Source: Frischella perrara
Lineage (GTDB): Bacteria > Pseudomonadota > Gammaproteobacteria > Enterobacterales > Orbaceae
Reading direction: 5' to 3'
Length of the DNA stretch: 64,000 nt
Assembly: GCF_000807275.1 (NCBI RefSeq)
Contig: NZ_CP009056.1
Location: 2,628,352-2,692,351, forward strand
Shown here: in pieces, positions 10,173 through 19,224 of the stretch
Layout of the letters: each line of letters begins with the position of its first letter
Position numbering within the stretch: the first letter of the stretch is position 1
Translations under genes and position numbers: made by a program
Notes under the pieces: model-generated
Database searches by the model: none
Seen by the model: only the letters and a program-made list of their open reading frames with translations
What the model was told of the DNA's origin: nothing

Positions 10173-10467
10173 TCTTTCTCCTTATTGTTTACTTATTATT
10201 GCTGTTTTTATCTTTAAGACACTTCCCGAAGAAGACTATTCCTACCAATAATTAACGTTAATTTTTTTATAACGCATTCTCATTAATTCTAAAAATCAGA
10301 TTTTTATTTACTCATGCGGATTTCTATCAGAAAGCGGAATAACATAATACCAATTACACCAACGTTTATATTCACAACTTTTTAATACTATTAATTCATT
10401 TAATACTATTAATTCAATCTACCACGATCTTGGTTAGCATAAAAATAAATTGTTAATAGCCATTATG
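10173..10467. other. Intergenic region upstream of the PAAR gene
   Basis: About 295 nt, very AT-rich. It contains a tandem duplication described separately and a short AAAAATC-A-GATTTTT palindrome near 10292. No confident promoter or small gene was found; it presumably carries the PAAR promoter or readthrough from the immunity genes. Confidence 0.5.
10383..10418. repeat. 18-bp perfect tandem duplication
   Basis: The unit TTTAATACTATTAATTCA occurs twice in direct succession (10383-10400 and 10401-10418) in the spacer between the last immunity-like gene and PAAR. It probably arose by replication slippage; no function is apparent. Confidence 0.9.
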
Positions 10468-11139
10468 TTAGCTAGAAGACGCCCATTTATAAGTTAGGCT
10501 CACCCCTTCGATTGACTCCAATTTACGTTTACTTAAGATTCGATAACGATGAATACCATCTATTAATCCTTCTGTTGTGACTTCTTTGGGATAACCAAAG
10601 CGTTTATATACCGTTGGATCTTTCATCCAGTCTGGAACATTTTTCACATAATAAGTAATGTATACTTTACGCTCTTTGTTACCATTATCGCTATTAAGAA
10701 CATCTTCAATTATATTGGCAGAGTTTACTACTATCCGCCCAAAACAAAAATTAGTTTGATCATTAAAATCGTCAAAATATTGTCGACCTAAATTAGTGAG
10801 ATTATAACGGTAGATAGGTTTACCCCAACTTCTTGCCACTTGCTCCTCGGTAAATAAACCGAATTGACTAAATAAATGCAAATTTTCATTTGTTAAACGA
10901 TTAAGATGTGCTTCTTGATTTTTGGGTGAAAGGGGCTGAAATTCGCCCTCCATATAATGGATGGTATAGGGATACATTGATTTCGAGATATTCCCCACTA
11001 TTAAGCAAATTGCTTTATTGCCAGATGGGTTATTTTTATCATAAAGTCTCTGAATTTTTTCTTCATATGGATAAGTATCGAAAAAAGAGAAATATAATGC
11101 CATTATTAACATTAAGCCAACTGATAATCGTTTTATCAT
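10468..11139 (-). CDS. Divergent immunity-like protein lacking the lipobox cysteine (copy 7)
   Basis: A 223-residue relative of the six lipoproteins to its right and the most diverged of them. It shares TYPYEEKIQRLYDKNNPSGNKAIC, NFCFGRIVV, VYITYYVKN(V/I)PDW, YPKEV and a final YKWASSS. Where the others have LTGCDSYPY it reads SFFDTYPY: the cysteine needed for lipidation is replaced by phenylalanine (TTC codon). The N-terminus would thus be an uncleaved anchor or a differently processed signal. Upstream is a decayed copy of the toxin 3' end, so it was once a normal toxin-immunity pair. Whether it still protects is unknown. It is the oldest-looking member of the array. Confidence 0.75.
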   Translation of the reverse strand: MIKRLSVGLMLIMALYFSFFDTYPYEEKIQRLYDKNNPSGNKAICLIVGNISKSMYPYTIHYMEGEFQPLSPKNQEAHLNRLTNENLHLFSQFGLFTEEQVARSWGKPIYRYNLTNLGRQYFDDFNDQTNFCFGRIVVNSANIIEDVLNSDNGNKERKVYITYYVKNVPDWMKDPTVYKRFGYPKEVTTEGLIDGIHRYRILSKRKLESIEGVSLTYKWASSS

Positions 11140-11140
11140 C

Positions 11141-11295
11141 TACCGCTCCTTTGTTAATTATTAGTATAGTATTAAGCCAATGAGGATGATGAAATGTCTT
11201 TATTTCCTACGTTTTTCATTTGACCAATAATTTATTGACTTCGCAACTACATTTTTATTAGTAAGCACACTTATCCAAAAAATTAAAAATGATAA
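11141..11295 (-). pseudogene. Decayed remnant of a toxin C-terminus
   Basis: Aligning this spacer by eye with the equivalent position at other immunity genes (for example 27073-27230) shows scattered but collinear matches. Examples are the CCGCTCC spacer segment, TATTTCCT, TTTGACCAATAAT, and ACAC...AATTAAAAAT, interrupted by small deletions and substitutions. The reading frame is destroyed. It is the expected toxin tail preceding copy 7 of the immunity gene. Confidence 0.65.
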
Positions 11296-11328
11296 TTGTA
11301 AAGCTTAATCAACTGATTGCTGAGTTTT

Positions 11329-12012
11329 TTAATCTTCATCATCGTTTGAAGATGCCCATTGATATCTTCTATTCACACCTGCAATTGACTTTAATTTTCC
11401 TTTACCTAATACTCGATAACTATGAAATCCTTCAAACGACTCTCCTGTTGCAACTTCTTTTGGATAACGAAAAAGCTGATACACTGCCGGCTCTTTTACC
11501 CAGTCCGGGATATTCTCCACATGATAGGTAATATACACATCACGCTCTTTTCCTCCCCCGACTCCATTAGTAACATCTTTAGTCCGAATAATAGAGTCCA
11601 CCACTATCCGACCAAAACAGAAATTTGTCTCACCCAATCCCCAGTCAACATATTGTCGACCTAAATCGGTTAAATCATAACGATATAGCGGTTTACCATC
11701 AGTCTCACCTACCCATTCCTCGGTAAAAAATCCCCGTTCAGCAAAGAAGTGCAAAGTTTCGTTTTTTAAACGATTATAAAAGGGTTTTAGTCTATCATTT
11801 GAATAGGGCAATTCCTCCCCTTCTATATGATAGGTAGTATAAGGGTACATGTCTCGTTTAATATCTCCAACCATCATACAAATCGCTTTATTGCCTGACT
11901 GATTATTCCGGTCATAAATCTTTTGAATATCTGTCTTATAGGGATACGAATCACATCCGGTTAACCCCAATACTATTACCCCCCATAATGCTATTACCCA
12001 TCGTTTATTCAT
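11329..12012 (-). CDS. Probable T6SS immunity lipoprotein (copy 6)
   Basis: A 227-residue lipoprotein: a short basic start, hydrophobic core and LTGC lipobox with cysteine at residue 20, followed by Asp at +2, an inner-membrane retention signal in enterics. The mature part carries two conserved cysteines (KAIC and NFCFG), which could form a disulfide in the periplasm. It has its own variable segment, ELPYSNDRLKPFYNRLKNET, and the PKEVATGESFEG version of the C-terminal loop. It stops slightly earlier (DDED) than copies ending in QQSVD, whose codons are still visible downstream. The gene follows only a short toxin tail remnant, so its partner toxin is gone. It starts 16 nt after that remnant's stop with an AGAGGA site. 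Confidence 0.8.
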   Translation of the reverse strand: MNKRWVIALWGVIVLGLTGCDSYPYKTDIQKIYDRNNQSGNKAICMMVGDIKRDMYPYTTYHIEGEELPYSNDRLKPFYNRLKNETLHFFAERGFFTEEWVGETDGKPLYRYDLTDLGRQYVDWGLGETNFCFGRIVVDSIIRTKDVTNGVGGGKERDVYITYHVENIPDWVKEPAVYQLFRYPKEVATGESFEGFHSYRVLGKGKLKSIAGVNRRYQWASSNDDED

Positions 12013-12028
12013 CTTTTATCCTCTCCCA

Positions 12029-12265
12029 TTAATCTTTTTTATAGTGGTAAGTCAGTAAGTACGGTATTATTTGCTGACCATTTTCATCTTGCTCTCCATT
12101 TGGCCAATAATTAATAGCTACCTCAACTTCATGGTCACCCTTGATTTGGCCAATACACTGCTTAATTACAAATAACCCTGTCTGAGAATCATTTGTAGGG
12201 TTTTCATTCTCTGGCGACGGTGTATAGGAGCCGGCAGGTCTGCCCTGTTGCTAAAGACACATTAA
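12029..12265 (-). pseudogene. Remnant of a VasX-like toxin C-terminal tail
   Basis: The last 50 to 70 codons of the toxin are recognisable, ending in the same TYHYKK(D) tail and stop found in the complete toxins. Farther upstream the match continues (a GCTTTAATG-like copy of the ALMSLAAGQ codons) but with indels that break the frame. Everything 5' of this has been lost, and a hairpin element marks the junction. Confidence 0.8.
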
Positions 12266-12269
12266 AGCT

Positions 12270-12294
12270 TCAGCATTCTACGACCGAATGCTGA
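12270..12294. repeat. Junction hairpin element, copy 1
   Basis: TCAGCATTC (12270-12278) and GAATGCTGA (12286-12294) form a 9-bp inverted repeat around TACGACC. The same element recurs at three other toxin/immunity junctions; here the outermost G of the stem is changed to T. It lies about 50 nt downstream of an immunity stop, so a role as terminator for minus-strand transcripts is possible, but the following T-run is short. Confidence 0.85.
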
Positions 12295-12341
12295 CAGATG
12301 AGTATCGTTACCAAAGACATTAAAAAAGATAATAGTAATGC

Positions 12342-13052
12342 TTAATCGACTGATTGCTGAGTTTTTTCATCTTTATTTTTTTTGCTTGAAGATGCCCATT
12401 GATATCTTCTATTCACACCTGCAATTGACTTTAATTTTCCTTTACCTAATACTCGATAACTATGAAATCCTTCAAACGACTCCCCCGTTGCAACTTCTTT
12501 TGGATAACGAAAAAGCTGATACACTGCCGGCTCTTTTACCCAATCAGGAATATTCTCCACATGATAGGTGATATACACATCACGGATTGTACCTCCCCCT
12601 ATACCGTTTATACCATCTTTAGTTCGTTTTATAGAATCCACCACTATCCGACCAAAACAGAAATTTGTCTCACCCAATCCCCAGTCAACATATTGGCGAC
12701 CTAAATCGGTTAGGTTATAACGATATAGCGGTTTACCATCAGTTTCCCCTACCCATTCCTCGGTAAAAAAGCCTCGTTCAGCAAAAAAGTGTAGAGTTTC
12801 ATTTTTTAAACGATTAAAATATGCTCTTTGTGTTTTTGATGAAAAAGGCAAATATTCCCCTTCCATATAATAAATAGTATAAGGGTACATGTCTCGTTTA
12901 ATATCACCAACCATCATACAAATCGCTTTATTGCCTGACTGATTATTCCGGTCATAAATCTTTTGAATATCTGCCTTATAGGGATACGAGTCACACCCGG
13001 TTAACCCTAATACTATTACCCCCCATAATGCTATCACCCATCGTTTATTCAT
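12342..13052 (-). CDS. Probable T6SS immunity lipoprotein (copy 5)
   Basis: A 236-residue lipoprotein with LTGC-Asp lipobox, paired with the orphan type-A toxin half immediately upstream (16-nt gap). It has the middle variant YLPFSSKTQRAYFNRLKNET, the WGLGETNFCFG variant and the PKEVATGESFEG loop. Conserved cysteines in KAIC and NFCFG are present. The ATG has a GGGAGAGGATAAAAG leader, a good ribosome binding site, so it can be translated whether or not the toxin half is. Likely role: to guard the inner membrane or periplasm against the cognate toxin delivered by kin. The immunity function is inferred from position and pairing, not from a recognised family. Confidence 0.82.
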   Translation of the reverse strand: MNKRWVIALWGVIVLGLTGCDSYPYKADIQKIYDRNNQSGNKAICMMVGDIKRDMYPYTIYYMEGEYLPFSSKTQRAYFNRLKNETLHFFAERGFFTEEWVGETDGKPLYRYNLTDLGRQYVDWGLGETNFCFGRIVVDSIKRTKDGINGIGGGTIRDVYITYHVENIPDWVKEPAVYQLFRYPKEVATGESFEGFHSYRVLGKGKLKSIAGVNRRYQWASSSKKNKDEKTQQSVD

Positions 13053-13068
13053 CTTTTATCCTCTCCCA

Positions 13069-15660
13069 TTAATCTTTTCTATAGTGGTAAGTCAGTAAGT
13101 ACGGCGTTATATCCTGACCATTTTCATCTTGCTCTCCATTTGGCCAATAATTAATAGCAACCTCAACTTCATGGTCCCCCTTGATTTGGCCAACACACTG
13201 CTTAATTAAAAATAACCCTATCTGTGAATCATTTGTAGGGCTTTCACTCTCTGACGACGGTGTAGAGACAGGTAAAGACTGCCCAGCTGCCAGACTCATT
13301 AACGCATTCCATTGCTGTTCATCATTGCTCACCTCTTTTACTTCATTATCATCAAAACCATAATATTCTTTTTTTCCGTCTAGGGATTCTTTAATTATCG
13401 GCTTTAAGTTAGCCATTTCTTTAGTCGGAGTGATCTCTAAATTCTGTTCACCATGTTTTATATTCAGAGTGTCCACTTGTCCACTATCTAATGTCGTAAC
13501 CGTTATTGTTCCCTCAAACCATCCATTTTTCTTATTAAAATCCGGTAATCTAAGGTCTAAATAAAGATCATAATCGGTATTTATAAAATCATACCAACTT
13601 GAATCAGTCTCAACCTTACAAACACCTCCTTTTACCGCCAGATAAAAATCCTGCTGTGATAACTTCATGCAAATCGGTGTCGGTAAGTAATAAAGCGGAT
13701 ATTTATTTTTATGGTCATAATTACCCAACATACTGCGGTTTAACCACTTATCCAACTCATCCCAATCACTTCCATCACTGTAGTAAATCGACTCAATTAT
13801 CGCCGCACATGCCACTATCACTACTGCCGCTATCTGCCCATAAAGCGGAAGCTTATTAATAGCAACACTCACAACAAAATTTATAAAACTCGTTACCAAA
13901 TACACGCCTGCCCCAGTATTCCCATCACGATAACTTGAAATTGCTTGCCCGAATGATATCGCCGAATCGATAATCGCAACTATACTAATTGCTTTACTTA
14001 ATAAATCTGCTCTTTTTATGACTAAATAGAAACTAAACCTTGAACTTAAATATAAATCTAATTTCCCTAACGATGCTAAATTAGCAAACCTCGCTACCAC
14101 ATCCACTGCATTTAAGACTATTAAGGCTTTACTCGTATATATTCTAAATTGTACTGCCATTTTCATTGCCGGGTCATTTATCGTATCAAGCTGACTTTCT
14201 AAATTCTTTAATGTTTGCATCTGGAAGTAGACTGTTATTCCGCTTAATAACATTGTTGTCAAGCTGCTGATTGTTCTAATAAGAGGTGCATTGCGTTTAT
14301 TGCGCGACAATGCTTTCGACAATTTTTCTATATCTTCACTATCGTATACGGTATCACTCATCTCTATGATATAAGGTCTGAGTTCATTCATCTTCGACTT
14401 CGCCGGGCGCCCACCAGTGCGATGCAATATCGATTCAAAATTCTGTTGCTCTTCCGCTGAATTAAAAAACGCTAACAGACTTACTTTCACTTTATCCCGG
14501 TTAATACTTCGGCTATTAGCATTTTCTACCTGCCAAATACCGTCAATATTTTTACTAACTTGTAGCGTTTGACCTCCATTGGTTCTCATCTCTGAATTGA
14601 AAAAGAACGGCATCAATTCATGCATATTTTTCATATATTTGTTCAAGGCTCTGACTGTCATCTTCACTTCATATTGCAAAATACGCTCATTTGGGTTTCC
14701 CGTAAATAAATTCATTACCGTTAGAAAATGTTCACGTACCATTAATTCGTTCAGTCTGACAGCATGCCTTGATGCTCTTATCACCCCGTCAACACTAGTG
14801 TTAAGCCATTTTTTCAGCAGTATCTCCAATACGGTATCTGTCTGAGATTCCGTTTCTGATATCATTTTTTCTTTTTGTGCTGTTATTGTATCCTTCACCG
14901 TGTTGAAAATAGTCTCGTTCGATATTACGCCGTCAGATTGCTGCTCCTCAGAAAGCGATTCACTCGCTTGCCTTTCCCGCATATTGTTAACTACTTTTCG
15001 GAAATAAAATTCCTCTTCATCCGCTATCGGTGATACGGTTGATTCGGTATCACCCAATAGGTAAAAATAAATCGACTGCTTATTTTCAAACAACATCGCC
15101 CATAGTGCGGATTGGATTGGCAATTCCATATTACCAACACTACCACTATCAAATATTTGTAACACGTTTAATAAAAAACTAATATGCATATCAGAGCAGT
15201 TCGGCAAGACTTCATTACGCCAGAAAAATAAGCTGTTTAACGTCTCCGGTAGCGCTTCTTTCTTCGCTCCGTCCTCCACTTGATAGTATTGTTTATCTTC
15301 TCCCCATAACCAAATCAGATAGTGATAATAATCTTGTGAGCTTTCATTTACATATTGATATAAAGACTGATAACCCGATTTTTCTAACGCTTCAAAATTT
15401 TCAATGGACGGCTGATTCAGTCGTTTTTGATGCTTATCCCAGTTATCCGCCACCGTTTTGTCGCCCAATTTATCTTTATAAGCACTTAAATTGTAAAAAT
15501 GCACCACCATAACGCTGTTAACCTGGTTCGCTTCTTTACTGGTATGCGATTGATGATAGTGTGAAAGTAAAGCTGTTTGTTGTGCCTCACTTAAAGTAAT
15601 GCTTCTATAATCCCCAAAGCCATTATTATTCTCAGTTTTAGGAATGGATAAACCATACAA
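13069..15660 (-). CDS. Orphan VasX-like toxin C-terminal half, core type A
   Basis: An 863-codon open frame matching the full-length type-A toxin at 19937 from about its residue 562 to the end. It lacks the whole VasX N-terminal delivery region. The only start codon near the break is TTG at 15660 with no ribosome binding site; the first in-frame ATG is about 50 codons in. The hydrophobic pore-type core lies at about residues 465-625 (LTTMLLSGITVYF ... QIAAVVIVACAAIIE), followed by a soluble tail with SLDGKKEYYGFDD. The frame is fully open despite the missing 5' end. It probably is a silent donor module rather than a secreted effector. An immunity gene follows 16 nt later. Confidence 0.8.
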   Translation of the reverse strand: MYGLSIPKTENNNGFGDYRSITLSEAQQTALLSHYHQSHTSKEANQVNSVMVVHFYNLSAYKDKLGDKTVADNWDKHQKRLNQPSIENFEALEKSGYQSLYQYVNESSQDYYHYLIWLWGEDKQYYQVEDGAKKEALPETLNSLFFWRNEVLPNCSDMHISFLLNVLQIFDSGSVGNMELPIQSALWAMLFENKQSIYFYLLGDTESTVSPIADEEEFYFRKVVNNMRERQASESLSEEQQSDGVISNETIFNTVKDTITAQKEKMISETESQTDTVLEILLKKWLNTSVDGVIRASRHAVRLNELMVREHFLTVMNLFTGNPNERILQYEVKMTVRALNKYMKNMHELMPFFFNSEMRTNGGQTLQVSKNIDGIWQVENANSRSINRDKVKVSLLAFFNSAEEQQNFESILHRTGGRPAKSKMNELRPYIIEMSDTVYDSEDIEKLSKALSRNKRNAPLIRTISSLTTMLLSGITVYFQMQTLKNLESQLDTINDPAMKMAVQFRIYTSKALIVLNAVDVVARFANLASLGKLDLYLSSRFSFYLVIKRADLLSKAISIVAIIDSAISFGQAISSYRDGNTGAGVYLVTSFINFVVSVAINKLPLYGQIAAVVIVACAAIIESIYYSDGSDWDELDKWLNRSMLGNYDHKNKYPLYYLPTPICMKLSQQDFYLAVKGGVCKVETDSSWYDFINTDYDLYLDLRLPDFNKKNGWFEGTITVTTLDSGQVDTLNIKHGEQNLEITPTKEMANLKPIIKESLDGKKEYYGFDDNEVKEVSNDEQQWNALMSLAAGQSLPVSTPSSESESPTNDSQIGLFLIKQCVGQIKGDHEVEVAINYWPNGEQDENGQDITPYLLTYHYRKD

Positions 15661-15703
15661 ACTTAAACGCTGACATAATAAATAATGATTGATACATTAA
15701 AGC

Positions 15704-15730
15704 GTCAGCATTCTACGACCGAATGCTGAC
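15704..15730. repeat. Junction hairpin element, copy 2
   Basis: Perfect 10-bp inverted repeat GTCAGCATTC (15704-15713) / GAATGCTGAC (15721-15730) with loop TACGACC, located between the stop of immunity copy 4 and the broken 5' end of the orphan toxin half. The flanking ACATTAAAG and GTATCGTTACCAAAG are also shared among copies. Confidence 0.9.
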
Positions 15731-15776
15731 AGACGAGTATCGTTACCAAAGATATAAAAAAAGATAATAGCAATAC

Positions 15777-16484
15777 TTAATCAACTGATTGCTGAGTTTT
15801 TTCATCTCCATCATCGTTTGGAGATGCCCATTGATATCTTCTATTCACACCTGCAATTGACTTTAATTTTCCTTTACCTAATACTCGATAACTATGATAT
15901 CCTTCAAACGACTCCCCTGTTGCAACTTCTTTTGGATAACGATAACGCTGATACACTGCCGGCTCTTTTACCCAGTCAGGAATATTCTCCACATGATAGG
16001 TGATATACACATCACGAATTGTGCCACCTCCTATACCGTTTATACCATCTTTAGTCCGTTTAATAGAGTCCACCACTATCCGACCAAAGCAGAAATTTGT
16101 CTCACCCAATCCCCAGTCAACATATTGTCGACCTAAATCGGTTAAATCATAATGATATAGCTGTTTGCCATCAGTTTCACCCACCCATTCCTCGGTAAAA
16201 AAGCCTCGTTCAGCAAAAAAGTGTAGATTTTCATTTTTTACACGATTGTGGAAAGATATTTGCGTTTTTTCTGAAAAAGGCAAATCTTCCCCTTCCATAT
16301 GATAGGTTGTATAAGGGTACATGTTTCGTTTAATATCACCAACCATCATACAAATCGCTTTATTGCCTGACTGATTATTCCTGTCATAAATCTTTTGAAT
16401 ATCTGTCTTATAGGGATACGAGTCACATCCGGTTAATCCTAATACTATTACCCCCCATAATGCTATTACCCATCGTTTATTCAT
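15777..16484 (-). CDS. Probable T6SS immunity lipoprotein (copy 4)
   Basis: A 235-residue lipoprotein with LTGC lipobox and Asp at +2, paired with the orphan type-B toxin half upstream (16-nt gap). It carries the DLPFSEKTQISFHNRVKNEN middle segment shared with copies 1-3, the WGLGETNFCFG variant, and the PKEVATGESFEGYHS loop shared with copies 3, 5 and 6. It ends TQQSVD. It has the same strong AGAGGA ribosome binding site as its siblings. Function as immunity is inferred from its fixed place after each toxin 3' end and its predicted location. Confidence 0.82.
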   Translation of the reverse strand: MNKRWVIALWGVIVLGLTGCDSYPYKTDIQKIYDRNNQSGNKAICMMVGDIKRNMYPYTTYHMEGEDLPFSEKTQISFHNRVKNENLHFFAERGFFTEEWVGETDGKQLYHYDLTDLGRQYVDWGLGETNFCFGRIVVDSIKRTKDGINGIGGGTIRDVYITYHVENIPDWVKEPAVYQRYRYPKEVATGESFEGYHSYRVLGKGKLKSIAGVNRRYQWASPNDDGDEKTQQSVD

Positions 16485-16500
16485 CTTTTATCCTCTCCCA

Positions 16501-19095
16501 TTAATCTTTTTTATAGTGGTAAGTCAGTAAGTACGGTGTTATTTGCTGACCATTTTCATCTTGCTTGCCATTTGGCCAATAATTAATAGATACCTCAACT
16601 TCATGGTCACCCTTAATTTGACCAACACACTGCTTAATTGAAAACAATCCTATCTGTGAATCATTTGTAGGGCTTTCAAGCTCTGACGATGGTGTAGGGG
16701 TAGGTAAAGACTGCCCAGCTGCCAGACTCATTAACGCATTCCATTGCTGTTCATCATTACTCACCTCTTTTACTTCTTTATCATCAAAACCATAATGTTC
16801 TTTTTTACCGTCCAGGGATTGCCTAATTATTGGCTTAAAGTTAGCTATTGATCCACTTGGAACAATTTCTAATCGTTTATAATCATGTTTAATCTTCAGG
16901 ATGATCACTTGCTGATTATTTGATGACATAACCATTATTAACCCCTCAAACCACCCTTTTTTCTTATTAAAATCTGGTAATTTAAGCTCTAAATAAAGGT
17001 CATAATTGTTCCAAAAATCATACCAACTTGAATCAGCTTCAACCTTACAAATACCACCATTTACCGCCAGATAAAAATCCTGCTGTGATAACCGCATGCA
17101 AATCGGTGTCGGTAAGTAATAAAGCGGATACTTGTCTTTATGGTCATAATTACCCAACATGCTGCGGTTTAACCACTTATCCAACTCATCCCAATCACTT
17201 CCATCACTATAGTAAATAGCCTCAATTATCGCCGCACATGCCAATATCACTACTGCCGCTATCTGCCCATAAAGCGGAAGCACGTTAATAGCCATCGCAT
17301 AACTCACAGCCAAACTTAAAAGACTCGTTACCAATAATACACCTGACCCGGTATTTCCACTGTTATAACTCCTAAATGCCACTAGACATGATAACATCGC
17401 ATCGTAAACGCTTATCCAAGCAAGGGTCTTACTCCAAATTTTATATCGCCTAGCATATCGATAAAGACTACTCGTACGGCTAAAATATAATTCTAATTTC
17501 CCTGACGTTGCTAAATTAGTAATATTCGCTACTATATCCATTGTATTTAATGCTATTAAGCTTCTGTTAACAAGTATTTTATATTTGATTGTTTCTTTCG
17601 TTATTGGGTCATTTAACGTATCAAGCTGACTTTCTAAATTCTGTAGCGTTTGTATCTGGAAGTAAATCCCTACTCCATTTAATATACTTGCTGCCAAGCT
17701 GTCGAGTTTTTCAATACGAGGCGCATTGCGTTTATTGCGCGACAATGCCTTCGACAATTTTTCTATATCTTCACTATCGTATACGGTATCACTCATCTCT
17801 ATGATATAAGGAGCAAGCCTATTCATCGCCGACTTCGCCGGGCGCCCACCAGAGCGATGCAATAATGATTCAAAATTCTGTTGCTCTTCTGCTGATTTAA
17901 AAAACGCTAACAGACTTACTTTCACTTTATCCCGGTTAATACTTCGGCTATTAGCATTTTCTACCTGCCAAATACCGTCAATATTTTTACTAACTTGTAG
18001 TGTTTGACCTCTAGCGGTTCTCATTTCTGAATTAAAAAAGAACGGCATCAATCCATGCATATTTTGCATATATTTGTTCAAGGCTCTGACTGTCATCTTC
18101 ACTTCATATTGCAAAATACGCTCACTTTGGCTCCCCGTAAATAAATTCATTACCCTTAGAAAATGGTCACGTACCATTAATTCATTCAGCCTGACGGAAT
18201 GCCTTGATGCCCTTATCACCCCTTCAAGACTGGTGTTAAGCCATCTTTTCAACAGCAACTGCAATACGGAAACATTCTTTTCTCTTCCTTGTAGTGTATT
18301 TATATCTTGACTTAAATCTAGCGTTCCCTTCGCCGCATTGAAAATAGTCTCGTTCGATATTACGCCGTCGGATTGTTGTTCCTCAGAAAGCGATTCACCA
18401 TCTTGCCTTGCCTGCCTATCTTTCACTTCTTGTCGGAAATAAAATTCCTCTTCATCCGCTATCGGTGATACGGTTGATTCGGTATCACCCAATAGGTAAA
18501 AATAAATCGACTGCTTATTTTCAAACAGCATCGCCCATAGTGCCGATTGGATTGGCAATTCCATATTACCAACACTACCACTATCAAATATTTGTAACAC
18601 GGTTAATAAAAAACTAATATGCATATCAGAGCAGTTCGGCAAGACTTCATTACGCCAGAAAAATAAGCTGTTTAACGTCTCCGGTAGCGCTTCTTTCTTC
18701 GCTCCGTCCTCCACTTGATAGTATTGTTTATCTTCTCCCCATAACCAAATCAGATAGTGATAATAATCTTGTGAGCTTTCATTTACATATTGATATAAAG
18801 ACTGATAACCCGATTTTTCTAACGCTTCAAAATTATCAATGGACGCCTGATTCAGTCGTTTTTGATGCTTATCCCAGTTATCCGCCACCGTTTTGTCGCC
18901 CAATTTATCTTTATAAGCACTTAAATTGTAAAAATGCACAACCATAACGCTGTTAACTTGGTTCGCTTCTTTACCGGTATGCGATTGATGATAGTATGAA
19001 AGTAAAGCTGTTTGTTGTGCCTCACTTAAAGTAATGCTTCTATAATCCCCAAAGCCATTATTATTCTCAGTTTCAGGAATGGATAAACCATACAA
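16501..19095 (-). CDS. Orphan VasX-like toxin C-terminal half, core type B
   Basis: An 864-codon open frame that begins at the same point as the type-A orphan (TTG before YGLSIP, no ribosome binding site) and lacks the N-terminal half. The hydrophobic core (about residues 455-620) is the type-B version with SLAASILNGVGIYFQ, VLLVTSLLSLAVSYAMAIN and QIAAVVILACAAIIE, nearly identical to the full-length toxins at 27089 and 32891. Its tail, however, has SLDGKKEHYGFDD as in type A, so it is a mosaic. It is followed 16 nt later by immunity copy 4. Likely an untranslated reservoir module; expression from an unseen internal start cannot be excluded. Confidence 0.8.
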   Translation of the reverse strand: MYGLSIPETENNNGFGDYRSITLSEAQQTALLSYYHQSHTGKEANQVNSVMVVHFYNLSAYKDKLGDKTVADNWDKHQKRLNQASIDNFEALEKSGYQSLYQYVNESSQDYYHYLIWLWGEDKQYYQVEDGAKKEALPETLNSLFFWRNEVLPNCSDMHISFLLTVLQIFDSGSVGNMELPIQSALWAMLFENKQSIYFYLLGDTESTVSPIADEEEFYFRQEVKDRQARQDGESLSEEQQSDGVISNETIFNAAKGTLDLSQDINTLQGREKNVSVLQLLLKRWLNTSLEGVIRASRHSVRLNELMVRDHFLRVMNLFTGSQSERILQYEVKMTVRALNKYMQNMHGLMPFFFNSEMRTARGQTLQVSKNIDGIWQVENANSRSINRDKVKVSLLAFFKSAEEQQNFESLLHRSGGRPAKSAMNRLAPYIIEMSDTVYDSEDIEKLSKALSRNKRNAPRIEKLDSLAASILNGVGIYFQIQTLQNLESQLDTLNDPITKETIKYKILVNRSLIALNTMDIVANITNLATSGKLELYFSRTSSLYRYARRYKIWSKTLAWISVYDAMLSCLVAFRSYNSGNTGSGVLLVTSLLSLAVSYAMAINVLPLYGQIAAVVILACAAIIEAIYYSDGSDWDELDKWLNRSMLGNYDHKDKYPLYYLPTPICMRLSQQDFYLAVNGGICKVEADSSWYDFWNNYDLYLELKLPDFNKKKGWFEGLIMVMSSNNQQVIILKIKHDYKRLEIVPSGSIANFKPIIRQSLDGKKEHYGFDDKEVKEVSNDEQQWNALMSLAAGQSLPTPTPSSELESPTNDSQIGLFSIKQCVGQIKGDHEVEVSINYWPNGKQDENGQQITPYLLTYHYKKD

Positions 19096-19138
19096 ACTTA
19101 AACGCTGGCAAAATAAATAATGATTGATACATTAAAGA

Positions 19139-19165
19139 GTCAGCATTCAACGACCGAATGCTGAC
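19139..19165. repeat. Junction hairpin element, copy 3
   Basis: Perfect 10-bp inverted repeat GTCAGCATTC (19139-19148) / GAATGCTGAC (19156-19165) with loop AACGACC, between the stop of immunity copy 3 and the orphan type-B toxin half. Confidence 0.9.
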
Positions 19166-19224
19166 AGATGAGTATCGTTATCAAAGGCATTAAAAAAAGA
19201 TAAAAGTAAAATTTAATTGACTGA

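Noticed and set aside
11289..12704. Short plus-strand open frames opposite the immunity genes (80-codon class)
   Set aside because: Conserved only as the antisense of the immunity gene; low-complexity leucine/tyrosine-rich products with no family likeness.
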